A program made the translations under genes and the position numbers. The notes under the pieces were generated by a model. The model had not been told where the DNA came from, searched no databases, and saw only the letters and a program-made list of their open reading frames with translations. 64,000 bases of DNA from NCBI GenBank assembly GCA_963580285.1, contig OY757010.1:212754138-212818137 (forward strand). Reading direction: 5' to 3'. This stretch comes from Lucinisca nassula. Its lineage: Eukaryota; Mollusca; Bivalvia; Lucinida; Lucinidae. Positions 11,750 through 22,699 of this stretch are shown piece by piece (positions within the stretch are counted from its first letter, which is position 1; each line of letters opens with the position of its first letter).

Positions 11750-14701
11750 TTGTCTATTTTGCCAAGAGGTGCAGATGTTGTTCGCATTTAAGCACTGCGT
11801 CTGCCGTTACTTCATCTGTAAACGGTAGACGCTTCTCTGTAGTTAACATGTCTGATTTGACATGACAGTCTACAGATTTAATTTATCTAATTACTTGACG
11901 TGCTGCAAACTGTAATATGCAGTACGTCGGTCAAACTAACCGCATGCTTAAAACTAGATTGAACGAGCATTATCGTAGAATGAGTAAGCCTAAGAAAACT
12001 GACACTTTCTTGTACCGTCACTTTCGACGTACAGGTCATTCTGTAAATAACATTGTTATACAGCCAGTGGAAAAACTTTATTACGATGCAAATTCTACAT
12101 CTAGATTCAAAATAATCAAAAGACATGAAGCTGAACTGAAATGGATTCAATTTTTACAGACCCCTTTTCCACTGGGATTTAATGACAACATTTATCATGA
12201 GGGTAATATTTCCAGAATGCCAGACTTTGATATTTTCTCACTCCTGGAATGTCGAAAACGCAGAACTAGATCTCACGGCACCAGGAAAAATGGTAACTTT
12301 AAACGTAAATCGCGTGCGTTTAAACGAAACAATACTAGACTGAAGTGACTGTCAATTATATTATTAAATCATGGACGCCACTCTATGCTTTCATTTTTAA
12401 GTTCATTACCCGGTTCTGTTTTACGTCTTCTGGACACCGAGGCGAATAAATTCTACGATAGTTCTCATCAGTTATATGATGCGGCTCTCTTAACTAGAGG
12501 CTATACTCAACTTCTAGATACAGTATCTCCGTCCTTACATTGATTCTGAAATTAATCATAAACGCCATTTCTTCAAAATATCCTTCATTAATAAGGGTAT
12601 GGATTTTATAGATTTGCCCAGTATCTTCCGTGAGAGATCGGTGCTTTCTTCCATTCCTGCATATTTTCAAAATACTGAAACACCTATAATTTGCTATAAA
12701 TATAACAAACCTGTTAGATCTATCATTTTTAATTTCAATAAACTTGTTTCAGATCTTGATATTGATACTAATACTCCTGATTCATGTGATTGTAAAAACT
12801 CAAAGTATTGCTATCCTGCTGCTGGTCATGTAATTACTGGCAATTTGAAAATTATTCCTGATTCTAGGATAAGGAATATAATTTCTAAAGGACCGAAATA
12901 TCGGTTTCCTTCTAAAATTGATTTCAGTAAATGTAGAGATGAAATCGCTGCTTCCTTGAATGAATTCGGTAATCGATGGTGTAAGCGAGAGTATGTTGAG
13001 CATAAAGCCCATAAGGACTGGAAACTTAGCATTTTAAAACTAGTGAATAAACGCATTTCTTTCTATTCTCAAAATACTAACTTATTACCTCCTAAGCCCA
13101 AGACGTCTTTACGTCATCTTAAACTAGGTATTCAAGAATTTCATAAGAAGTTTGTTTTGGCCCCTGCAGACAAGGCCGCTAACAACGTCGTCGTTGTGTG
13201 ACGGCTCCACTATGTTAACACGCTTAAGCAGGAGCTTGGTGGTACTAAGGCCTATGAACTTCAGCCTTTAGCTGAAGAGAGAGCTATAGTAGATAAACAT
13301 GTTTGTCTTTCAGCCACCAAGTTTGCTGTGTGTGTTAACGAAGGCCAAGACAAGCTCTCTACGCTATACTGGTTACCAAAACTTCATAAAAAACCTTACA
13401 AAGCACGGTTTATTGCAAATTCTAGCTCTTGCACTACCACTGAACTTTGTAAATTATTAACTTCCTGTCTTACTGCTATTAAAACGCATGTAATTAAATA
13501 TTGTGATAAAATCTTTGAAAGATCAGGAAGAAATCTGTTTTGGTCTATAAAAAATTCGAATGAGGTTTTAACTAAATTGAAATCTAGACATTTTCGTGCT
13601 TCTAGTCTGTCTACCTACGATTTTTCCACTCTTTACACTACACTTCCTCATAATCTTATAAAAGAAAAGCTTAATGATTTTATTGAATGGGCTTTTCACA
13701 GAGAAGATTCTCTCTATCTTGCATGTAATGTCAGAAATGCATTTTTCACTTCTAAAGAGCATAAGAATTATACACTTTGGTCATGTCAGAAAGTGTGTGA
13801 TGCCCTCACCTTTCTACTTGACAATATTTATATTAGATTCGGTACTAAGTTATTTAGACAAATTGTGGGTATTCCGATGGGTACTGATTGCGCACCTCTT
13901 GTGGCTGATCTGTTCTTGTAGTGTTATGAAAGAGACTTCATTTTGTCGCTTTCCATTGATAACCAATCTGAAATTATTGAAGCTTTTAGCTCTACTTCTA
14001 GATATTTAGATGATTTATTAAATATTGATAATACCTGTTTTGCTGGTTTGATCAGTCAGATTTACCCCCTAGAACTTCAGTTAAATAAAGCAAATTCTTC
14101 TGATACCGAGGCCCCGTTTTTGGATTTACATCTATCTATTGTAGATGGATTTGTTTCGTGCAAAATTTATGATAAACGCGATGACTTTGATTTTGAGATT
14201 GTAAATTTTCCTTTTTTGGATGGTGATGTTCCTCGTGCGCCATCCTATGGCGTTTATATTTCGCAATTAATTCGATTTGCTAGAGTGTGTAGTCATGTAA
14301 CTGACTTCAACACTCGTAATAAATTATTAACGGCTAAACTCCTTAATCAGGGTTATCGGTACCATAAACTACGCAAAGCCTTTTCAAAATGTTATAGACG
14401 CCATTCTGATTTAATTTCAAAATTCAATATTGGGCTTAAATCTCTTCTGCAACAAGGTCTATCGGAACCCGAATTTTATGGTGACTTAGTATATAAATTC
14501 AGAAAAATATATAACCGCAATGACTTCAGCACCCAATTTCGTAAAATCATTCTTCGATATAAAAAGATTGGGTACAACATGGATATTATACGACAGACTG
14601 CATGCATGGTAGTTAACCCAATCACGGTTGGCAACTTTGCTTCCCTCTTTAATTGCACGCCGGTGGGTCAGGCCTCAGATTCTATGACGGCTCCAACGTA
14701 A
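11750..14701 (+). pseudogene. Naiad polyprotein: GIY-YIG, CxC linker, RT; four in-frame TGA
   Basis: The endonuclease halves are LIYLIT (11878-11895) and YVGQT (11923-11937). The frame passes TGA at 11863, 11896 and 12346, shifts by one base near 12525, and continues without a break from about 12529 to TAA at 14699. That stretch contains only TGA at 13199 and TAG at 13919. The CxC motif (CDC) is at 12785-12793. RT motifs are STYDFSTLYTT (motif A), GIPMGT (motif B) and YLDD at 14003-14014. TAG 13919 replaces a Tyr codon kept in the copy at 58146, so it is a true nonsense change. The TGA at 13199 sits between VVVV and RLHY, a position I expect to be Cys in relatives. Clam Naiads are reported to encode selenoproteins, so the TGAs may be selenocysteine codons. 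The frameshift and TAG make this copy defective. Confidence 0.8.
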
Positions 14702-15267
14702 AGGCTTATCGAGAATTAGAGAGATAATGTTGGTTGGTGCCTGATGCTCTGTTTCTGGTCGGGCTCATCGGAGTCTAACTGTTGGTTTTCTTTTGCTCCA
14801 GCATTTCAGTGGTTTCTTGCTGTCGAGTCCTCACCGTTGTCTCACCTCTGTGGTTCTTTGATTTTTGTGTTCACGGAGATGTTGCACTGATGAGTTAGGA
14901 GGCCTTCATGCGGACTGAACAAATTATTTGTCTAAATCGCGACGGAAGTAAGGGCGAGGATTGTGGCCACGTAAAATCGATTTAAGCCCCCCAGTGGAAA
15001 TCTTCCACTGACCGTTCCAAGGCGGCTCTTCTGTGGCGATTTATTTATGTTGTTGTTTGTTACTTACTGTGTGTATCACTTGTGTCTTTTAATTTTGGAT
15101 GGCCATATGGCCATTTTGTGGGAAAGTAACTGTCCTTATGGCCTTCCTTTGTTTAGGTTTCCATTATGGTCTGGTCGCTTAATGTTTGTATTTCTTTCCC
15201 TTTGGTGTCTTTTATGGGTGGAGTAAGTTAATTGTATCAATTCCTGATCTTTGTTTTACTTCTACTT
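14702..15267 (+). other. Naiad 3' UTR
   Basis: This non-coding segment is shared by all Naiad ends in the window. Constant marks are a short hairpin AGTGGAAATCTTCCACT, the 16-bp palindrome ATGGCCATATGGCCAT, CACTGATGAGTTAGGAGG and the terminal ATTCCTGATCTTTG...CTTCTACTT. It is where a SECIS element would be needed if the TGAs are selenocysteine codons. I could not identify one by eye. Confidence 0.8.
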
Positions 15268-15726
15268 AGTTAGGTTTTTGCTACTTTTAATATTTATCAC
15301 ATCCCGGATAATTTGGTTTTGGTAGTTTTTTACTTTTGCACCGAAGCGTAACTAGTTCCGGTTTTGCGGCGGATTGACACTAAGGTAAAGGGTTAAGTTT
15401 AAATGTAATTTTTGTTGATATTGCCCAACAGAGGAGACTTTCCCAGACACCACTTGATATTTATTGCCCTTCAGAAACCATAGAGTCACCCGACAACAAA
15501 TAATAATGAGTCATTTTGCATTTGACCTCTTATTTGGAGTATGTTGCTTGCTGCTGGGAACAAGACTTGCATCTCTTCTCAGTTGTAGTGGACAGGATCT
15601 GCAGGAAAGCCCTGTTAACTTTTTCCCAGTTTATGCGGACACATGTGGTACAGCAGCAAACGACCGGAACTTTGCATTTCATTTGCCCGATGTTTGTACA
15701 ATATCAAGCTTAAAAAATCTCCAAGA

Positions 15727-16276
15727 ATGAAGGGGTTTCCTGGTTCAAATAAGCTTTTCTACCTGTATATATTTACAGTTGTTATAGATAATGCTTTGGA
15801 TATTGAATCAAATCCTGGTCCAGATTCCCGAAATGACATTTCACACTTCCCTTGTGGACTCAGTCATAAAGTGTTGGTTGGGAAGACCGGGGAATTTGTT
15901 GCGACACCTGCAATGTCTGGTATCACAAAGGATGTCAAGGCATGTCATCAACTATGTATAGTTTTTATAACAGATCATTGAACAAAAACGTTGCATGGGA
16001 GTGTATGAAATGTGGAATGCCAAACTTTTCTACATCTCTGTTTGACACCTCATCTTCTATAGACACCTACAACCACTTTGAACCTTTATCTACCTTATCC
16101 GAGCCTGATAGTCCGATACCAGACATCGGCCCACCCACGGCAGCTTCATAGCCCATTGTGCAACAGTCCAAAGAAGCTAAATGAAAGACCAAAAAGGCGG
16201 TCCTAAACCATCCCCTCAGAATATTGATCATGAATTGTCGGCAATGAGGAATAAAAGGGCTGAAATTCATACAATA
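15727..16276 (+). pseudogene. LINE N-terminal ORF with 2A motif and PHD-like finger
   Basis: From ATG 15727 the first 24 residues contain a hydrophobic stretch (FYLYIFTVVI) followed by DIESNPGP at 15799-15822. This matches the 2A consensus D-[VI]-E-x-N-P-G-P, which makes ribosomes skip the last Gly-Pro bond. Such motifs are known in APE-type LINEs of invertebrates. Downstream, Cys-rich sequence (FPCG; WECMKCGMPNF near 16000) resembles the PHD-type finger of those elements, but a frameshift separates the pieces near 15890-15950. The frame is degraded before the Naiad insertion. The 2A call is firm at motif level; activity is inferred. Confidence 0.75.
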
Positions 16277-16760
16277 AGTAGAAATAAAACAAAGATCAGG
16301 AATCGATACAATTAACTTACTCCACCCATCAAAGACGCCAAAGGGGAAGAAACACAAACATTAAGCGACCAGACCATAATGAAAACCTAAACAAAGGAAG
16401 GCCATAAGGACAGTTACTTTCCCACAAAATGGCCATATGGCCATCCAAAATAAAACGACACAAGTGATACACACAGTAAGTAACAAACAACAACATAAAT
16501 AAACCGCCACAGAAGAACCGCCTTGGAACGGTCAGTGGAAAGATTTCCACTGGGGGGCTTAAATCGATTTTACGTGACCACAATCCTCGCCATTACTTCC
16601 GTCGCGATTTAGATAAATAATTTGTTCAGTCTGCATGAAGGTCTCCTAACTCATCAGTGCAACATCTCCGTGAACACAAAAAATCAAAGAACCACAGAAC
16701 ACTCGACAGCAAGAAACCACTGAAATGCTGGAGCAAAAGAAAACCAACAGTTAGACTCCG
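16277..16760 (-). mobile_element. Naiad 3' end inserted in the LINE
   Basis: It runs from AGTAGAAATAAAAC to AGACTCCG and is UTR only. LINE coding sequence resumes immediately after it (the N-terminal endonuclease motif GNESW near 16806), so the Naiad arrived after the LINE. Confidence 0.9.
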
Positions 16761-17978
16761 ATTATTATCATTATCGACTCGGCGAAACCAGATATCATCT
16801 TCGGCAATGAGTCTTGGATAACCCCAGAAATAAAAAAACTCGGAAATTTTTCCTGAATCCTTTGAGGCCATCCGGAAAGAATGAGTTGGGGATGCACATG
16901 GATGTGTCTTCGTGGCTTTCAAGAGAGACCTACTCTGCACAGAAACTCCGGAGTTGGACACCATCTGTGAACTGGTTTGGTGTAAATTGAACATCATTGG
17001 ATGTAGGACTTTGTACCTTTGTTTCTTTTTATCGCCCACCAGATCAGATTGACCCAGAATATCTTGAGGCTTTCAATTCATCTTTGTCTAGGATAATGTC
17101 AAATGCAAACGCCCATATTTTGGTTGGCGGAGACTTCAATTGTGGTGACATTGAATGGAGCAACATGCAGGTGCCCCATGGGATGCCTAAAAGGCAGACA
17201 CAGCAACAACTTTTGAACAAAATTAAAGAACACTGCCTGGCCCAAGTTGTTAACATACCGACCCGACAAGAAAAGACCCTTGATTTACTGTTTACAAATT
17301 CTCCATCCCCAGTAAGCCGAGTTAAGGGAATGCCCCCGATTGGCAAAGCCGATCATGACATAGTCCTTGATGAATATGACATAAAAGCTAAACGAATCAG
17401 AAAAGTCCCGCGTAAAGTATTTCTCTACAAACGTGCGGATATATATGGTCTGCGAGACAATATGACGCGATTCAAGGATTCGTTCCTTTCCAGTGACCTC
17501 TCGCACATGTCCGTTAATGACTTGTGCGTCAGTTTTAAGTCCGAATTAACCACGGCAATGGAAAGGTTTATACCAACGAAAATGACCAAAACAAAATATA
17601 GTTCACCCTGGATCGATAAGGCGATCAAGTATCTCATCAGAAGACGTAATCGAATGTATTTTCGTGCTCGCAAGTCTAGCAGCCCTGACGTAAAGAACCG
17701 TTACAAACGGTTCAGAGCACATGTGCAAAAGGTTATAAGAGATGCATATTGGAAGCATGTTTCCAGCATCTTTACCTTTGAAGATGACAATACAGATCCC
17801 GATAGCCCCCCCCACCCCCCAAAAAAAAAGAATGGTAAAGTTAAAAAGTTTTGGTCATTCGTAAAGTCCCTGAAAAAGGATGCGCTTGGCATCACCTCGT
17901 TAAGCGAAAATGGAATTCTAAAAACAGACGCGCGCGATAAGGCAAACATATTCAATAAACAGTTTCAATCATCATTTA

Positions 17979-19296
17979 CGAGGACTGTTCAAATATGATT
18001 ACAACTAAGCACATAAAAATGATTCCGTGCTAGATTTCGATGAAAAATTTATTTTGTCACCTCAAAGTATTCCCCTTTAATATATATACAAACTTTTAGT
18101 CTTCTGATCCAATCATTGAATGCATTTTGGTAGTCTTTTCTAGGTATACTATGAATGCACTGGAATATTGCAGAACCGAGGTGTTTGCGCTGTACACATT
18201 TTCGACCAGAAAGGTATTTTTTGAGCCGCGGGAACACAAAAAGTCACACGGGGCAAGGTCAGGGGAAGACGGGGGGCGAGGGAGTTCAACAACCTTTTCC
18301 TGCTTCAGATAGTCTTGCACAATGAACGCCTTGTGCAATGACGCATTGTCATGTAGCAATCTGACATTGGCCAAACCAGTTGCGGGTCTTCGTTCTTTGA
18401 AATATTTCTTCAATATCCGAAGAACTTTATTCTTGTAAAACTTTGCATTTACAGATTTGCCTTTAGGCACAGCAACCTTAATAGCAGGACCCTGGTTTGA
18501 AAAGAATATGGCATACATTACCTTCTTGACGCTCATGGTCCGCTTTGCAATGCGTGGTCTTTTGCAATACTTTCTTGCCCATATTTTGTTCTGAATCTTT
18601 CGTTTTGGCTAAAAAAAAATGAACCCAGGTCTCATCACCTGTGACGACATTAGCGAAAGACCGTGCATTGTAATTTGGAAACTTTTTAAGCAACTTCTTG
18701 GCGCACTGAACGCGTGTCAACAGATGGGGAATCCATCTAGCACAGATCTTTCTCATTTTCAAATCCCGTTTCAGAATTGTATGAGCTGCTCCTAATGAGA
18801 TGCCAACCATACTAGCTATTTGCCTAGTTGTGTATCGTGCATCGGTAGCAACTATTTCTTTCACTCTAGCAACCATCTTTGCAGATGTTGCTCTTTTCGG
18901 CCGACGATCATGTGGTGCATCTTCTGTTGAGCCTAGCCCACAGCTGAATTTCTTACACCAACGAAAAACTGTCGGAAAAGACATTTCATGCCCATTAACC
19001 GAACATATTTCATCAAAAATGTTTTTGCAACGTATACCAAGAATACAACGATTCTTAATATAGGACCGTATTTCAACGGCGTACTCTGACCTTTTCCCAA
19101 CCATGTCTTGTATTAGTATACAAGAGTAGATAGTGTTTATCGAACGATATACATGGTAAAGTTGACGGATTTTAACAGGTTTGGTATCAATGTATAGGTA
19201 GAATGTTTTTCTACGCTGTGATATTTATTTCTAGGTGATTTTCGCATTAGTGCATGAGAAAACGTTCTACTTGCATTCATATTTGAACAGTCCTCG
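17979..19296 (-). mobile_element. mariner transposon with TA duplication
   Basis: The termini are inverted (CGAGGACTGTTCAAATATGA at the left, its reverse complement at the right). TA sits outside both ends (17977-17978, 19297-19298), which is the mariner/Tc1 target. Length is 1318 bp. It lies in the LINE RT, opposite in orientation. Confidence 0.95.
18049..19104 (-). pseudogene. mariner transposase (DD34D), two frameshifts
   Basis: The protein begins at ATG 19104. An N-terminal helix-turn-helix region is followed by RWIPHLL (compare WVPHEL) and TGDETWVHFF with the first catalytic Asp. The frame shifts near 18565. The second frame holds HDNASLH (second Asp) and, 34 residues later, the third Asp in SPDLAPCDFL. 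A second shift there leads to the C-terminal frame ending at 18049 (RRLKVCIYIKGEYF). Combined length of about 350 codons matches mariner transposases. It would bind the TIRs and cut DNA if intact; this copy cannot. Confidence 0.9.
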
Positions 19297-21072
19297 TACG
19301 CGTGAAACTGATGGTGAGCTGCCATCTAAGTCCGTTCCCCTCTATTGGGGACGTAACAGTTGACCCCAAGGTGGTCGCTTAACTGTTAGGTATGCTCAAG
19401 ATACATAAGGCATCTGGGCCCGACGACCTGAATGCCAAGGTACTTAAGGAATGTAGTGCTGAAATCTCTCCTGTGTTGGCCTTTATCTTCAATGAATCAC
19501 TTGCCCAGGGCACTGTACCAGATGACTGGCGACAAGGAAATGTTACCCCGGTCTATAAAAAAGGGGAAAAATAAGTAGCAGCAAATTATAGACCAGTGTC
19601 GCTAACATGCATCTGTTGCAAACCCTGGAGCAAATATTAGTAAGCAACATCAACAAGCACTTAGCCTTTGAGAGCATTCTTGCTGACTGTCAACATGGTT
19701 TCCGGAGTCAAAGGTCTTGCAAACACAACTTACTCAATTTTACCATGACATTGTGACCAATCTGGATGGAGCCATAAACCGTGGCCACAAACAGACTGAC
19801 TTGATCATCATGGACTTCGCCAAGCCTTTGACAAGGTACCTCACAGAAGGCTGTTATATAAACTGGCGTACTATGGGATAAGAGGATCCACACATAGGTG
19901 GATTAGCTCATGGCTCTCTGGTCGCTCACAACAAGTTGTACTCGATGGCCAAGCGTCTGACCCAGTCCTTGTTTTATCTGGAGTCCCCCCCCCCTCAAGG
20001 TTCGGTCCTTGGACCGGTCCTCTTTTTGGTTTTCATCAATGATCTCCCTGATAATATCAGGTCATCGGTTCGTTTGTTTGCTGATGATTGTGTCCAGTAT
20101 AGGAACATATATGCTCCTTCTGACTGTCTTATTTTACAAGATGACTCTTGCACAGTTGGAGGCCGATTGGCAGATGAAGTTCATTGTGGCCAAATGTCAC
20201 TCAATGAGGGTTTCACGACACCCTCCGGACAAGCAAATTAAGTTTGACTTTACACTTCACCAGCAAATTTTGGAGCATGTTCAATCCGCCAAATAACTTG
20301 GTATCAACATCACTGGCGATCTTGATTGGAGTCAACATATCTCTGAGATTACATCTAAAGCAACTAGGACTTTAGGATTCATTAGACGTAACTTGGCCTT
20401 TGCACCTAGGCAGACAAAGGCTGTTGCATATAAAACATCGGTTCGCCCTCAACTTGAATATGCATCACCCATTTGGCATCCCTATCTTAAAACTAAGACT
20501 CAGCAGGTGGAAAAGGTGCAAAGGACAGCTGCTCGAAGGACCTGCATTCGATGGCGAAATAGAAGTAGCGTCGGTGGCATGCTTAATGAGCTAGAGTGGC
20601 CGTCCCTGGAGGCCCGTTTTGAGCAGTCCTCTTTAACCTTCTTCTACAAGATACACTCTGATTCATTGTCTATTAATAAAGATAGGTACTTGACCCTTGT
20701 AACAGTGTCGACCCAAACAAGGGTATCGAAAGTAAACGACTCACAACATCGTAGATACCAGTCCTATTGTGATGCCCTGAAGAACTCCTTCTTTCCTAGA
20801 ACTATTCCCCAATGGTATAGTCTTCCCTCCTCTGCGGTGAATGCCAAGTCCACAGAAGAGTTCAAAGCCCGCACAGTGTAAGATTGAGACTCAGAGGCAT
20901 GCGTTTTAGGATACCTCTGTTATGTAGATTGTAAATAGTTTGAAGGACGCATCCAGTGCCTCCCTTTTTCTTTTGTTTTCTTTTTTTTTAGCTAAATTCT
21001 AAACTTAGCCACCCAACCAACTGAGGTAATGGCCAAATATGACCGACTCAGTATAAGAAGATAGATAGATAA

Positions 21073-21535
21073 TCGGAAAAAAGCCTAAGTTATATCAGCT
21101 AAATACCCACAGAGTGTACTGCAGTAGCAGATAGCCGTATATGCGCTATAAGAGTATCTTTGTTTTCATGCCTGTAGCGCATTGCATTGCTAGGCGACGT
21201 CGCCGCAATATTGTGTGGGTTCGAATCACAGGAAAAGGGAAAATATTTATTTTTCCCTGAATATGTTTCCAGTATGGCTGAAAACACGAAAAGACGCTTC
21301 CATTGCTGAGGGAATTAACCATAATCAGAAAAAGCCAAAGTTATATCAAATAGATTCCTATATACAGAGTGTACTGCAGTGCCAGATAGCCTTATATGCA
21401 CTATATGAGCATCCTTTTTTGGGGATGCCTCTGTAGCGCAGTAGGTAAGGACGTCGGCCACTGCAATGCTAGGCGATGTCGCCGCATCTGTGTAGGGGTG
21501 TGAATCATAATAAAAGCGTTTATACAATGTGTAAT
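21073..21535 (+). repeat. Duplicated SINE-like block, no gene
   Basis: Two related units of about 230 bp (about 21085-21290 and 21325-21535) share GAGTGTACTGCAGT, CTAGGCGA-GTCGCCGC and a tRNA-like start (GCCTCTGTAGCGCAGTAGGT at 21427). The tRNA resemblance suggests a SINE head, but the B box is weak. Confidence 0.5.
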
Positions 21536-21627
21536 TAATATTAAATAAAACTAATTAATGTCGTGTAACTGTTAACGCGCGTGACATCAATGTTGCCATA
21601 CAACAGTCCTGATGAGCTTACAACCGC

Positions 21628-21800
21628 AACAACTACTACTACTGCTACTACTACTACTACTACTACTTACAGCGATACTAATTACAGCAATAATGTTTTG
21701 TTTTATCAGACTGACATAGTAAGTAAGTTATTCCCAAGTATATTAAAATGAAAATAATAATAATAATACATATTAATAATAATAACAATAATAATAAAAT
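21628..21800. repeat. (ACT)n and (AAT)n microsatellites
   Basis: ACT repeat at about 21628-21666 and AAT/AATAA-rich tract at 21747-21800. The same pair of motifs recurs at 32305-32390. Confidence 0.9.
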
Positions 21801-21838
21801 AAAATAAATATAAAGCCGATAAGCTAGGAAAAGAAGTG

Positions 21839-22150
21839 TCTAACATAACAACGGTGGAACTAAGGACAAGGGCCGTTGGCACGTAAAACTATTTAAGTCA
21901 CCCCCCCCCCCCGCCCGACAGTATAATTTTTACCGCCCGTTACAAGGCGGTGCTTCTGCGATGGTTCAATATCGTCATTGTTTGTCTTGGCGAAATAGAC
22001 CTGATTTTTGTTTTTATTTAAGAAAGCCTATTTGCCAACCTTTTTGGGGAAAGAAACTAATATTACATTGCTTTTTGTGAAGCCATCTTGTTTTTCATGT
22101 TTTTGACGGAAGTTTTTACAGTTTTTCGATTCCTGATCATTGCATTCCCT
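21839..22150 (+). mobile_element. Old Naiad 3' end
   Basis: It resembles the Naiad UTR block by block (AAGGGCCGTTGGCACGTAAA, a C13 run, CCGTTACAAGGCGGTGCTTC, TTCGATTCCTGATCATTGC) but with heavy divergence. It is older than the other copies. Confidence 0.65.
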
Positions 22151-22311
22151 TTTGTGCTGGGTGTTTTTTCATTATTTAAAATGACGAGTAATTTATTATA
22201 ACAAAAAGTTAGTATGACTAAGGAAGTTTCTACAACCCATTTATCATCGATAGAAATGGAACGATATGAAGTGACAATTAATCATGGTGTGAACATGCAG
22301 AATTATGAAGA

Positions 22312-22573
22312 CATCACCATAACACACCATAAATGGATACTTTTCGGATTATCCGTAATATTTTTCTTATTTATACTGCAAACATAGGTTCTGGGTGTTC
22401 GTTAGAACCGCCTCATTGAGGCGGTTCTAACGAGTACCCACAACCTATGTTTTGGAGCAGAAATAAGAAAAATAATGTATACCACCGTAAACCCCAATTT
22501 TCTCTATATAAAGTGGGGTTCAGGGTGGGGGGGGGGGGGGGCGTGTTCATTTCAAGGACATGTTCACGTGATG
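22312..22573 (+). mobile_element. Foldback MITE, subfamily A
   Basis: Starts CATCACCATAACACACC and ends GTTCACGTGATG. The central hairpin has CATTGAG at its loop. A half copy (CCACTTTATATAGAGAAAAC) follows at about 22606-22695. A G-run at 22529-22541 interrupts the right half. Confidence 0.85.
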
Positions 22574-22699
22574 TTAATGTCAGTATTGTTAATGTGCCAA
22601 GATAGTCACGTTAAAAAGTCTTTGAAATGACCCGCCCTCTAAATACCACTTTATATAGAGAAAACGGGGTTTACAGGGTATTCATAATTTTCCTCAATT

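Larger units (their letters stand above)
11750..15267 (+). mobile_element. Naiad Penelope-like element, nearly complete
   Basis: Naiads are Penelope-like retroelements with an N-terminal GIY-YIG endonuclease joined to the reverse transcriptase by a CxC linker. All three parts occur here in that order, followed by a 566-bp 3' UTR ending TTTTACTTCTACTT. The left edge abuts the inverted-repeat element and appears 5' truncated; no pseudo-LTR is seen. The 3' terminus recurs about twenty times in the window, and the copy at 57583-59419 is almost identical over the RT, so the family was recently active. Confidence 0.85.
16761..20881 (+). pseudogene. LINE endonuclease and reverse transcriptase, broken
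   Basis: APE motifs are GNESW (near 16806), VSFYRPP, GGDFN and ADHDIV within the open segment 16997-17998. After the mariner the RT resumes (KIHKASGPDDLNAKVL and VPDDWRQGNVTPVYKKGEK at 19392-19574), then PQGSVLGPVLF and the catalytic FADD box at 20077-20088. The C-terminal block 20393-20881 ends with PQWYSLPSSAV, a typical CR1/Jockey tail. Several frameshifts and stops at 19575-20390 make it inactive. The two RT parts rejoin in register when the mariner and one TA are removed. Confidence 0.85.
15268..21072 (+). mobile_element. APE-type LINE (CR1/Jockey-like) with nested insertions
   Basis: The non-LTR retrotransposon has a PHD-like N-terminal region, APE endonuclease and reverse transcriptase in order, and ends in a short (GATA)n tail at 21059-21072, as CR1-like elements often do. 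A Naiad end (16277-16760) and a mariner (17979-19296) are inserted in it. The 5' boundary is uncertain and lies somewhere in 15268-15480, directly after the Naiad terminus. Confidence 0.85.

Noticed and set aside
13919..13921. TAG as a recoded codon
   Set aside because: The nearly identical copy at 58146 has Tyr (TAT/TAC) at this site, so it is an ordinary nonsense mutation, unlike the TGA sites.
14880..14920. Hammerhead-ribozyme-like CTGATGAG in the Naiad 3' UTR
   Set aside because: The second core segment reads GAAC instead of GAAA and stem II pairs poorly. Naiads are reported to lack canonical hammerheads.
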